From NCBI GenBank assembly GCA_963691705.1, contig OY829542.1:34644579-34708578 (forward strand): a stretch of 64,000 bases of DNA, given 5' to 3'. Made by a program: the position numbers and the translations under genes. The DNA comes from Viola odorata (Eukaryota; Streptophyta; Magnoliopsida; Malpighiales; Violaceae). Shown piece by piece: positions 43,101-54,597 of this stretch (the stretch's first letter is position 1; the number at the start of each line of letters is the position of its first letter). The notes below the pieces were generated by a model that saw nothing but the letters and a program-made list of their open reading frames with translations, ran no database searches and had not been told where the DNA came from.

Positions 43101-46100
43101 TATCATAATAGGATGAAAATTCCAAGAATAGAAGCTAGAATCAGATGTTGTGGTCTGTTTAGTACTTGGGTAATGTAAAAGTAGATTTTACGTGTATGGA
43201 AATCATTTGTAAATCTTTCTTCTTTTAGTAATAAATAGAATGTTCCAAACCTATCTTGAAATTCCTACTTTCTCACTCATTCGCTTTAGTTATTTTCCTA
43301 TTCAGTATATTCGACTTCCAAAAAAAAATTGTTATGATATTCTCAAGGAAATAACTTGAAATAATGTGATACAAGTCTCGCGGCTCTAAAACTTTGTCCA
43401 ATGTCAGCAAATCCCTTACAGGGATGTAAATTGGAAAATTTAAAAGATAGGACTCGGTTGTAACAGTTGAAAGGTTTTTCACTGAAGTAGGAGTTTCTAA
43501 AATTATTTAGGGATAAGTTTTTTTCTTATAGTTGAGTCTAATTTTGTTACTGGTTTAGAACGTGTCAATGTTACTCTTGCATTTTTCAGGTCAGCCAGCT
43601 TGGTGCTGCAGCTCAAAAATACCAAGCTGCCACTCAAAATGCATCATCCAATTTATCTGTTCCCGAGCTGCAAAGTAATTGCAATGTGTAAGTTTTTTGT
43701 CTTGCCAGTTTTTTCCCTTACGAAATGTGTGAATCACTTGGTGTTTTAGTTTCTAATAATGAAGGCTCAGGTGTGCATGTGCATACTGAAGCCCATAAGC
43801 ACAATCTATCTTATTTCTATGATAAAAAGAGTGGTGGTCAGGAAATTTGAGTTACAACAAAACTGTCCTCGTATGTTCATGCATTTTGAAACAGGTCTTA
43901 ATTCAATTTTTTATCGCATCTAGCAAATTTCCTTTGTTCTCCCGCATGACTTTGTGCTTTTTCTGTAGTTTACGTAGCTCATTTGACTGTTACTACTGGA
44001 ACTTTTGAGGTGTTAATTTTTTACACTTGCAAGATTGGTGCAATGGCCAAGTTTTTTTTTCTTCCTTTAACATATGTATGATTCTATCTCTGTCTTCGTA
44101 TCAGTAATTGACTAGCTATCCTTCTACAGATTTGTTGCGTCCGCTCGGCAACTTGCAAAAGCTTTGGAAGTGCCATTGGTCAATGATTTGGGATATACAA
44201 AAAGATATGTACGGTGTCTTCAGGTGAAGTCTTGAATCCTTTTATGGTCCACATTTGCATTGTTCATGAGCATCTGAATTGATGCAAAAAAATTGTTAGC
44301 TCTCTCCCAGTCATTTAATGATGTTATTTATGACCTTAGCTTTTTTATTGTTGCTTTACTCTTTTTTACAACTTTTCATGAGTTGATGAAATCCCATTAA
44401 ATCGTGTGGTATATGAGATTATGTTTTGTGCAAGTTTTCTTCATCTCTATATGTTTTCTCTGCAAAATAGTGATTTATCCTTAGTAGCACATGCTATCAC
44501 CTCATAGTTTGATTAAAGAGAATTTATTTCAAACATTTTTTTTTCTCGGGCTTTTTTTCCCTTCATGTTGAAGACTCTTTTCTTGCCATTACCTTCTGAG
44601 ACCAGGAAAATCATTTCTAGTTCCTTCTCATATGCACTGCAAGTCAATTTTAAACTTGTGTCGTAACATCAGGGAAAGCAAGTCATGGTTCTAGATCTTT
44701 GATAATGTGATGGTGTGTATAATTGGTGTATTTTTACTGTGCTCTTCATTTGGTTTTATATATATATATATTAATAAAGTTGTGATGTCTTACTTTTTGT
44801 TGGATAATTTGTTCCATGTTGCAGATATCAGAAGTGGTAAATAGCATGAAAGACTTGATTGATTATAGCCGAGAAACAGGGACAGGACCTATGGGTAATG
44901 TTATTCATTTTATGAGATTTTTGTTAGTGGAGATAATGAGATGTAATGGTATAGTTGTGCAGGGACAGGACCTATGGGTAATGTTATTCATTTTATGAGA
45001 TTTTTGTTAGTGGAGATAATGAGATGTAATGGTATAGTTGTGCTTCTTGGTTGGTACATCATATTAAAAAAAATCATGGACTTCTTGTGTAGAGAAAAGT
45101 TTTTAGCATCTTCGTGAATTAATGAGCAATACTACTTCGTGGTAGCAACTGTGAGTAAACTAAGTGAACTTCTAAATGTCTCTGAGCAAGAGCTTCTTTT
45201 AAATCATGGACTTCAAGATAGTTACTGTGCATTCAATAGATGCTATCTAAAAGTGTTTCTAAATTGTTGTCAAGTCTTTTTATTAATTTTGTCAGATGCA
45301 TAAAAGATCTAAAAAGCTAACAAACAAGTACTAACAACTGTGACCCAAGTTTTTGTTTCCAGGTTTAATTCCTTGCTGAGAATATGTTGTGCCCTTGGTA
45401 ATTGTTGATTTTAACTGTATAGATTTTATTTTTCTGTTTCTTTTTCTTGTTGAACTAAATATACTAAGTAGAAATCGTTTACAAGAGAATCTAAAATTTG
45501 CCACAGAAGCATTCAAACAGTGTTTGCTATATCATAAATTGTTTTTTCTGAGGTAACTGCTCAACATAGCTCATGAGGCATTTCCTCTCAGTGCTCAGAT
45601 ATTTTACTTCCTCCAACTTGGATAATCGTCTTGACATTTTCTTCTAAGCTGCATTGGAGTTGGTGTTTCTGTACTAGTTTTATTCTTCACTTGGCTCTAC
45701 ATATGCAGAGCCAACACATGAGGGAGAATTAACAATTAGTGAGGACACATCTGTTCCTGGAAGTTTGTAAATTCTGATTGTAGTATGTGGCTTAAGAATT
45801 ATCTTGATGATCATGGTGTTGTAGCAAGAAATAGATTGATGGATATATTGTGATATTTATTATGTTGCTTTGGGTAAAGTTGGGGTTGCTAGCTGGGGTA
45901 TTTTCAGAGAATTAATTGAATGGAGTATAGGTCTGTCCTTTTCCGCGAGGTGTTGCTTCTGTTATTCATCTGTTCTTTTCTTGGCAGTTCATGAATGGTG
46001 ATTGTAATAGTGTCTTAGTGTAATGTTGAGGACCTTGGTGTTGTAGCTGGGAATACGTATTGAGGTGTAGTAGATCTGCTATTGTTTTGGGTCAGGTAAA

Positions 46101-47378
46101 GTTGGGGTCGGTGACCTGTTTTTATTTTTTTATTTTAATATATTAGTAAAGAAAGGTAGAGTTCTGTCCTAACTATGTCTTGTCTCCCTTTCTAAACAAA
46201 GATTCACCTTTTTTCTAGGTTCTTATGAGCCCAGAATTCAGGACACTTTATCTTAGTCACTTTATATGCAGTTTGTTTTCCCCTAGCAACTTAGTTGTCC
46301 TGTTTGCATACATGCATAAATACGCTGCATGTTGGAGATTTTGGCTTGAGATCATTCTATTCTAATGATGAAAATCAAATGTCAGCTTATTGTTTATGTG
46401 AGGGATGCTAATAAATTTTGTTCTTTACCAGAGAGTTTGGCCAAGTTTCCTCGGAGGACAGGTGCTTCATCTGGGTTTCACAGTCAAGCTCAGCACCCTG
46501 AGGAACAGCTGCTGCAGCAGCAAACGATGCCCCAAAGCTCAAGTAGTGATCAAAACTCTGTCCAGGCTAATGCAATGCAACTTGCTGCCAGCAATGGTGG
46601 CACTAGTGTAAATAACTCCCTCAGCTCTGCATCCATATCTACCTCTGCTAGCACTATTGTTGGGCTTCTTAACCAGAATTCTATGAACTCAAGACAACAA
46701 AATCCTATGAACAATGCAAGCAGTCCTTATGGAGGTAATTCTGTTCAGATCCCATCTCCTGGTGGTTCCTCCAGCACAATTCCGCAAGGGCAACCCAATC
46801 CTTCTCCTTTCCAATCTCCGACACCCTCATCATCTAATAATCCTCCGCAAACATCTCACGGTGGCCTAACTGGTACCAGTAACATTGGTTCGTCAAACTC
46901 ACCAGCAAATATTTCCTTGCAACAGCCAGCTCTTTCTGGTGATGCAGACCATGGTGATTCTCAAAGCTCTGTCCAGAAGATCATACATGAGATGATGATG
47001 TCCAACCAACTCAATAATGGTTCTGGTGGTATGGTTGGAGTTGGCTCTTTGGGGAATGATGTGAAAAACATGAATGGGATTTTACCAGCAAGTAACAACC
47101 CAGTTTTTAATGGCCCTAATGGCATGGTGGGAAATGCGGTGATGAATAATGCTGGATTTGGCATCATGGGTGGTGGACTTGGGCAGTTGGGCGTGGTTAA
47201 TGGAATTAGAGCTGCAATGGGTAATAACTCTCAGATGAATGGACGGATGGGTATGCCAACAATGGTTCGGGACCAAAGTATGAATCATCAACAGGATTTG
47301 GGGAATGAACTGCTGAGTGGACTAGGAGCTGTTAATGGATTTAATAATCTTCAGTTTGGTTGGAAGCCATCTCCTTGA
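40190..47378 (+). CDS. SEU: SEUSS-type transcriptional co-regulator (LDB-like), nine coding exons
   Basis: SEUSS proteins are nuclear adaptors that bind LEUNIG-type corepressors and DNA-binding factors in flower and organ development. Coding exons: 40190-41251, 41334-41453, 41665-41713, 41877-42091, 42176-42244, 43590-43687, 44130-44223, 44825-44894 and 46432-47378, 2724 nt or 907 residues (the Arabidopsis protein is about 880). Residues 1-354 are Ser/Pro/Gln-rich with poly-Gln runs and repeated VGPVKLEP/LAPVKLE words. Residues 355-592 are the conserved LIM-domain-binding-like dimerisation region (IEFWRKFVAEYFAPHAKKKW, MYGSGRQTTGVFPQ, WHCEICNRKPGRGF, ARQLAKALEVPLVNDLGYTK). The rest is Ser/Asn/Gly/Gln-rich and ends FNNLQFGWKPSP. 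All junctions are GT-AG and in frame. The start is the ATG at 40190 (MVPSGPP); the frame opens upstream without ATG. The gene looks intact. Confidence 0.95.
42171..42178 (+). other. NAGNAG tandem acceptor in the SEUSS-like gene
   Basis: The acceptor before the exon at 42176 reads TTTTTTAGCAGATATGC. Use of the first AG (42171-42172) would add CAG, one Gln, after SPDLK; use of the second gives the family sequence DLKICSWEF. Both keep frame. Confidence 0.7.
44877..45043 (+). repeat. 83-bp perfect tandem duplication across an exon end and its donor site
   Basis: Copy 1 (44877-44959) covers the last 18 bases of the exon at 44825-44894 plus its donor GGTAATG and 65 bases of intron. Copy 2 (44960-45042) repeats it exactly; at its junction TTGTGCAG|GG creates an acceptor-like AG (44961-44962). 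A 15-base potential micro-exon (44963-44977) is thus bounded by AG and GTAATG, and would add five residues in frame (GTGPM). Confidence 0.9.
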
Positions 47379-48020
47379 GAGTTCTGTCGAGTGACATTGA
47401 TGTTGTTCTTGACCACAGCACAGCTGCTTGGGCAGCTTGAGTGGGCAGGGTTTCCCATTGCCCGGTGAAGATGGCATATCATCACACAAGGAATAGATTG
47501 AGGGCGGCCTTCTCACTTTGTACTAATTTTCGAGAAAAAGTGAAACATATAGCATAGTGTTTTATCAATGAAATGTTATATCCGGTTGAGTTGTTTCATT
47601 GTCTACTACTATTTTCATGATTTAGTGGCTTATAATAGTCACTTTTCTGCACTAACAGTTTTGGGACAGGGATGGTGGTGGGAGGATAGCTGTTTTTGGT
47701 TGAGATTGAGCTCTCTATCTCTGTGTAGTAGTTCCAGTTCCAGTTCCAGTTCCAGTTCCAGGTGGTTTTTGAGAGTCGCTTACAAAAAGTATATTCCCTA
47801 TGTAATTTTGCATCTCTTTCCGCCTCAGTTGAAGTATTTGAGTTATGTACATTCATGCTTGAAAGCAGCATCTTTATGGACGGACACTCACTCCTCCATA
47901 CTTCAAAAGTTAAGTTTCTTTCGTAATTCATACAGCTTCGTTTTAATTTGTTGCACCATAGCTCCTCTCTTTTTCGTTCATTGACAGGCTGAGATTGGAG
48001 TTTAATTAGTAAATGCATAT
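47379..48020 (+). other. 3' UTR and downstream flank of the SEUSS-like gene
   Basis: No coding potential supported. An AATGAAAT near 47567 may act as a weak poly(A) signal. A hexanucleotide run (GTTCCA)5 stands at 47731-47760; the + and - strand ORFs across it are shadows. Confidence 0.45.
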
Positions 48021-48029
48021 TTCATAGCA

Positions 48030-48185
48030 ACGTAATTTATTTATTTATTTGGGAAAAGAAAGAACAAAAGGAAACTACACTACACGGGGTAAATTCATCA
48101 GATCAGAAGGAGAGGAGAACCTACAACTCAAATCAGGCGCATTAGCTCCCAAATTAGCTAACCAATCGGCGCAACGATTGAGGAT
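48030..48185 (-). pseudogene. 5'-truncated LINE: RNase H tail
   Basis: The - strand reads NRCADWLANLGANAPDLSC and ends with a stop near 48080. This is the C-terminal end of the RNase H domain that some plant LINEs carry (N-x-x-AD-x-LA-x-LG). Downstream in its own direction it runs into AAATAAATAAATAAATTACG, like a simple A-rich LINE tail. It stands about 0.65 kb downstream of the SEUSS-like stop codon, in antisense orientation. Only the last fragment was inserted. Confidence 0.65.
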
Positions 48186-48189
48186 TTTT

Positions 48190-49070
48190 TATATAATAAT
48201 AACAGGAGAAATTATATAAAAATGACTTGTACTGGTAGGTTCATATTCAATTCATAGTTGCTTCGAATTCAAGAATCTATGCACATCCAATTAATTTGAA
48301 TCCATTAGTCATTTTCGGTTTAATTGAGCTCGTAAAATCTAGACAGTTTGACCATTGCGTAGGAACAAAATTAACTGCCCGGTTAGATCAGCATGCCATG
48401 TCAGCACTGACCCACCCATAAAAGATCCGACCCGACCAAATCAAGTCTTCTTTTCCCACCCTTTTCCATTTGCGAAGTCTTATTCAAAAAGTAAGTAACA
48501 AAAATTGTAAAGAACAGAAATAAATAAAATAAAATTTTAAAAAATAATTTTGGAAAAATAAAAATCCCAAACCCAACACCACCGTCCACTGCATTCTCCT
48601 CTTGCCATCTCTCTAGTATCTACGTCCTCACTAATTAATCAATCCACTAAACCCACCATTACTCCCCGTAAGGCTCTTGAATAATGGCCCTACATTTCTT
48701 AACTCAATATCTCAGTCAAATATGAGTCTAATTATCGGACTATGACTAACAAACATATTGGGTCCGACAAGTCCATTTAAAAAAGAACGATACATCTAAA
48801 AAGGAACATAACTCTCATTTCTAGAGTCCACTTTACTGCCTTTCGACCGGAAATGAAACTAGTATGTTTGTCATAAACTCCAAGTCAGCAAGTTTTACTC
48901 CGGATAGGAAAGAAAATATTTAGCTCCCTTACCTAATTAATGATTGTAACTAACGCAACAACAGAAATTCTCCAAGTACTACTCTGATTTGATATAGAAG
49001 TTCTTAAACTCCTAGATCTACTATCATATTTTGTACTCGAAACCTTATTTGCCAGTTTGAGAGCTAACAA
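48190..49070. other. Spacer, possibly the 5' LTR of the next element
   Basis: No gene. The last part (about 48700-49070) may be an LTR, because a primer-site-like word follows directly at 49071, but no second copy is in the window to define its edges. Confidence 0.35.
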
Positions 49071-49090
49071 TTGGTGCCAATTGTGGGGAC
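49071..49090 (+). other. Primer-binding-site-like word of a Ty3/gypsy element
   Basis: TTGGTGCCAATTGTGGGGAC resembles the TTGGCGCCGTCTGTGGG leader start of many plant Ty3/gypsy elements, with two to three changes. It stands directly upstream of a decayed gag on the same strand. Confidence 0.55.
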
Positions 49091-49142
49091 AAAGGTTAAT
49101 TGATCTATATTTCTAGTAGACTACAAACCCTAATACCAAGAG

Positions 49143-50851
49143 GTGAAAGGAAAGACTATGCGCACCGACCATAGCTCTTCTAATGAAAGCTCTAATTTCG
49201 ACCACAATCACCATCCTAGAAAAAATGCAACATTAAAAAATGGAGAGATCACACCTCCATATTACTGGCGTATCAAGGGAATCATCATTACAGAGAACAA
49301 CGAGGTAAACCCTAAGACCACTAGCAATCACGTGGAAAAGAACTCCTCCAAAAACACTAAGCCGAAAAGCAAGAGGACCATTTCTACCTCTTTAGAAGAC
49401 AAAAATAGCTCTGACTATAAACATCGTCACCATGTTGATCATAAGAAAAAGTACACTCGTACTATGAAAGAAGATACACCACCTCGCCGCCCCAACAGGA
49501 AGAGTCATGTGGAAATGAACTGACATTCTTCTCCAATGGTATGTGATAGGAAGGGTAAGTAAGCCATGTAACCCACTTACCGAAAGAATTCGTGCATATG
49601 CCTTGAAATATACGACGATACCGGTTACCCCTGCATTAACATCCTTAGTGTACAAGAGGCAGTGGAGCTACACTTAGAGGGGGATGACCTCATGCAAAAT
49701 ATTTTGGCAGACCTTGAAAGGAATAACTAGACAGTGGTTTTTAGAAAGGCCGAAAAATTCCATAAACTCTAGGAAAGAACTATTTGAACAACTCCTTTCA
49801 ATATTTGTGACTGATATTCCAAAGAAAAGAGACAACTCATATTTGTACACCATTATACGAGCACACGATGAATCCCTCCATGATTACATCACCAGGTTCA
49901 ACAAAGTCATGGAACAAATCTCTGATGTCATTATCGTTGTTGTAGTAAACGCCCTCACCATTGGAACAAGACACACCTTGCTCATCAATTCTTTGCCTAA
50001 AATACCCTTAGACACTATGCTCAATATTACCATTCAATATGACAAATAAAAAATGAAAGCATGGTTGTTATCAAATGAAAAATGCCTACTAGGGATTTAG
50101 AGTATCAATACATAAAATACAACAACTTCTTTAGATGAGAGGATAGAGGTCCTAAGAGAGTGGAATACACATCCTTCACACCTCTAACAACCCCCACATC
50201 CTATATACTGATTGTGCTATGAAAAGAAGACATCAATGTAAAATGACTAGAAAAGTAAGTCAATCTAGGAGGAAATAATAACAAATACTGTGAATTTCAT
50301 TGCAATACGTGACATCAAGAAGACATCACCTAAAAAAGAACAAAAACCATTGCTAGAAGAAGAATAGCCTAAGAGTAGAATTCATGTCATATATGAGGGA
50401 CCACTCTTGTAGGAACCTCAACAACGTTAGGAAGAGATACTATACACAGACAACATCTATTTGTGCCATCAAACAAAGTGATTTGAATTATAACAGATCC
50501 ATTCCAATAGTGTCTACACCTAATAATGACACTGTAATAGCAACTCCGCATGATGATGCCATGGTAGTAGATTGCATAAATGCCAGTTGGGAAGTGGTAA
50601 GAGTCTTGATAGACAATGGCAGTTGTGCCAATGTTCTTTCCACCAGAGTCTACAAAGAAATGGGTTTCTCTATGAGAAAAATCTCTAAAGTAATCACCTC
50701 TCTAGTTGGAATAGGCGGCAAACCTATTCCTGTAAAAGGAATTGGAGACTTGCTAGTACGATTCAAAAAAGAAAAACTCTCCAAAATAGCAATCATTCCA
50801 TTCATGATTGTTGAACTAGAAGTCTCTTACAACGTGATCCTTGTAGACTAA
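49143..50851 (+). pseudogene. Decayed Ty3/gypsy gag and protease
   Basis: Three open stretches in three different frames. 49143-49523 is a basic His/Lys/Asn-rich N-terminus without a clear domain. 49684-50049 is a gag capsid-like domain (FWQTLKGITRQWFLERPKNS, YLYTIIRAHDESLHDYITRF, FNKVMEQISD). 50384-50851 is the protease region with the active-site loop VLIDNGSCANVLS and the tail VELEVSYNVILVD. The DNGS loop and gag words are those of the Tat lineage or a relative, but the text is clearly different from the element at 15211-34419. RT and integrase are absent. Confidence 0.7.
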
Positions 50852-50869
50852 CACTCAATGATTTTAACA

Positions 50870-53800
50870 TAGTTCTGAAGAATAGCCTATAAGGGGTTGT
50901 ATAGGCCACCAAGCACACAAGTTTCTTTTCACAAGAATTTTTTCAAACACTTGGTGTGCAAGAGGTGATATTGACAATAAATTAAAAGATTAAGGAAAGA
51001 AAAGCTTGACGAGATTTATAGTGGTTCCTTTATACCAGTAAGATACATCCAGTACCTAGAGATCACTTATCTTTATGATTACTAACCTCCACTATGTGGG
51101 TTTATGGTTCTACCAAAACCCTAGCTTTTACAATGTTGAAACTAACAACCTTTACACCTAGTTTTACCAAGGCTCACTAGAAACCCACCAAGCTTTTTAA
51201 CCAAGGCTAAAGCTCAAACCTTTAATAAACTTTTTCACTAGGCACAAGCTTAACCTATCATAAATCTAATTTAAGGCTAAATTTCATCTTATCTCCACTT
51301 ACAAGGAGGACACTACCCTTTACCCAAAAAGATTTATGGCTCTTCTCAAACCTTTGGAAGTACTGAAACTAGAATATAACACAAGTAGATTACAATGAAT
51401 CTAAACAAGGTATATAACAATAATCCAACTAATGCAATATATAGCCTCAAGAAGAAAGCACTTACTCAATCAAGCGAAGCTAAAACTCATAAATAAGAGA
51501 AAGACCTCTAAAAACTTTAGCTTTGCTTGAGAGAGTTTTGAAAAGATGAATACAACTTTAGGTTTAGCTTTCTTAAGCCTCCAAAGTGTTGAGTATTTAT
51601 TGTCTTGGGAGGTTTATCACTATTTCATATATTTTGTGGTTTAAAGAGGATTCAAAATGAGGTAAAAGACAACAAAAGAAGTGTTTGAACCGGTGTACCG
51701 CTCCAGACTCAAAATTTACCTCAATGACTATTTTGAGTCCGTGACCGGTACATCGGTCAATACAGGGTTGTAGACCGATTGAGCATTAGAAGTAGCGGTT
51801 TACCAGGCTGGTGCACCGCTCCTTGTACCTCTCCAATCCATAAAAAAATGGTTTTTCTCCAATTTTGAAAAATTGAAATTACACTATAAAATATACCATT
51901 TTTGTGCTATTTTTTTAGGCTAAAATGCAACTTAGATTGGATTTTAGAATGAGATATACTTACACAAGTAATTCCTAATAATTAACCACTTAAAAGATCT
52001 TGAAGTAATCATTCTTTAAGCTCTATAAAATGGACTTCAAGACCTAAAAATACTCTCACAAAAATTGCATTAATAATAACTAAATTTGTTAATTTGTAAC
52101 CATCAAAACTAGGATTAGTGAACCATATAGTTCAACAATCTTCCTTTTTTTTATGATGACAACTACAAAATAAATTAGCAATAAAAGAGTAAGGAATTTA
52201 TATGAAAAATCAATTAGTATTAAAGTTTAGAAAACTCCCTATAGCTTCCCATATCAATTGCACTTTATTCCCCCCTATTTAGATCGAGAAAGTGCATAAC
52301 AAAAGAGTCAAATGATCCTCCTATATACAAGCAATTTATACCATACATGTAAGCAATTCTAAGTAGAGCATAAGCAGCACAAACTCACTAACTTTTCTCC
52401 CTTTTTGTCATCAACAAAAAGACATAAGAAGCGTAGCAAGGAGAAGAATTAATTCATATATCCCCCTCAATTAGAGGCGATAACTCATTTAATCCATATA
52501 AGTACTAAAAATTATCCATGACAAAATCAAACAAATCACACACATAGATAATTAAGTATTTAGGAGTTGAAAATTATTACAAACCACAATGAAAAGTGCT
52601 AAAACTAAATAGTTTTAATTGCAATGAAAGTAAACATGCAATGCAAATAATAATAATGTTCAAGATGGATGAAATATGGAATGTAAAAGATGAAGTTAGG
52701 AATGATCAATCTTCCGGTGGTGGTAGAAATTTGAAGCCACGATTCAAGTGAGTGTGCATCTTCTTGAGAAATTTGTCAGATTTGACAAACCGTGCTTCGA
52801 CTTTTTCAATGAATCTATCCAAGGAAATGTAGAAAGTGTCCAATTGAACTCCCAATAACTTATTTCCCATCCTCAATCTCATGTAGTATAAATTCAATGT
52901 CATTGAAAGAAGTTGGAGGGACATTATCACCTTATTCATTAGAGGAACTCTTAATGTCGTACTTCTTGTAGTTAGATTCATCACCTTGACAATCAATAAT
53001 TAGCTCTTTAAATAGAATATTAGGAATATTCTTTAGAGAGCAACCCTAGGCTTAATAACACTAGTATTTTTTTACAAAAGATTATTATAAAATTTGAAAG
53101 CACTCATATCATGGTAGAAGGAATAATCACATACCGATGGAGGAATGTAGAAAATTGACTTGTGATTTTCTTCTTCCAAGGGAAATTTTGAGTCTTTCTC
53201 AACATTTTGAGTAGCCTCTTGAGAATGTGCATAAAAATGGGCTTTGAGACTTCTTGATGAACATAATTAATTGGTTTGTTCTTGAGAACAAAAGTAGAAT
53301 GAATTTGATTCATCTTGATAATAAAATCTTGTAAACATAGACCAAAGGTGTATGAATTTAGTCAAACAAAAAAGTTTAGAAGTTGAGCCTAGTGTGGAGT
53401 TTCAAGATGTAAGAAAATTTGGTGAAGTTTTGAGTGAGATTTTGGGGTTTTGAGTCAAGTGTTTTAGTTTATAGAGAGAGAGAAGTGCAGGAATTTGTTG
53501 AGGATGATGGAGTGAGTGTGCGGGAAATGGGAGGATATTTAGCTCCTTATACAACCTATCGGGCGATGTAACGGTTTAGCAGGTCCAGTGCAATATTGGT
53601 CATTTAAATGGTACAGTCCAGTTGTTGAGCGGTGTACCAATGACTCATGGCTGGTGGACCGCTCTGTGTCTCAAATTAAATTAATTTGTTCCATTCTTCA
53701 TCCCATTTCTAGGTCTAGGCGGTATACTGTTAAGCACTGGCCTAGGCAGGCCAATATTTGTTTGTAGTCATAGCTTGGTTTTGGCTCTCAGCCTTTCAGC

Positions 53801-54580
53801 CTTGGTCTTCTCTTGAGCTCTCGGTCATGCTCGTATCAATGTCACTTGATTCTTGGCCTCAGCTCGAGTCCTCCTTGAGACAAATGCTAGTGATGATCTT
53901 TTTTATGCGAATCCTCCTCCATGAATTCTTCCTTCCTCAAAATTTGCTCTATCACCATGGAGAGCTTGATTTGGGATATTGTGATTGGTCTTCCTGACGA
54001 AGGAGATATCTTGTTGAGTTGATATATGCTTGGGTATGTATCACGCTAGGTTCTCAAAAAAAATAAAAAATCGAATGTTGAGGACTAGCAGGTGTGTTAA
54101 GCCCACAAAAGCTTTCACCCAACGATTAATCATATACATGCCCTCTTCATGAAGTAGGTTATGAGTTTGATTTTTTTTCCTTTTACTCATGAGTTTTCTC
54201 AGTTAGAAGGGTAATTTTATTCTAGCATAGTCAATTTTTATATTTATTTTTGTTTTGTTTGCTTTTGTTTTTACTTTTGGTCAGGTACTTTACCAAACCA
54301 AGACTCTCTCAAATTTATTTCTTTTACCTTTTAACTATTGTCCCTTTTTTGTTGTTGCTAAACATGAGATTTTTAGATTATGAAAAAAAGAAAGAAACAA
54401 GAAGAAGCCCAAAAGGCATAGTATCGATAGAGTGGAAACAAGAAAATGGAGTGTCACACTTAGGAATTTTAGCATTCTCAGGTCAAGATTTCAATCCTTA
54501 ATTCTTTCATTACTTCTCATCTCTCAATTAGAATAAAATCCAACAATTTCATCCTCCCCTATCATAATACTAAATCAAAT
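50870..54580. other. Unassigned repeat-derived DNA
   Basis: No gene recognised. Two stretches share a peculiar vocabulary (about 51690-51830: GGTGTACCGCTCC, GGTGCACCGCTCC; about 53560-53680: GCGGTGTACCAATG, GGTGGACCGCTC), so they may be parts of one retroelement's repeats. On the - strand 53313-53104 and 52996-52706 are open but match nothing I know. Confidence 0.3.
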
Positions 54581-54597
54581 TCCCATCAACATGAAAT

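Noticed and set aside
46365..46431. Extension of the last SEUSS-like exon upstream to 46365
   Set aside because: The acceptor at 46430-46431 joins in frame to give ESLAKFPRRTG, as in the family; the upstream part is intron.
53758..54501. Two hydrophobic + strand ORFs
   Set aside because: Composition-driven; starts and ends arbitrary, no recognisable domain.
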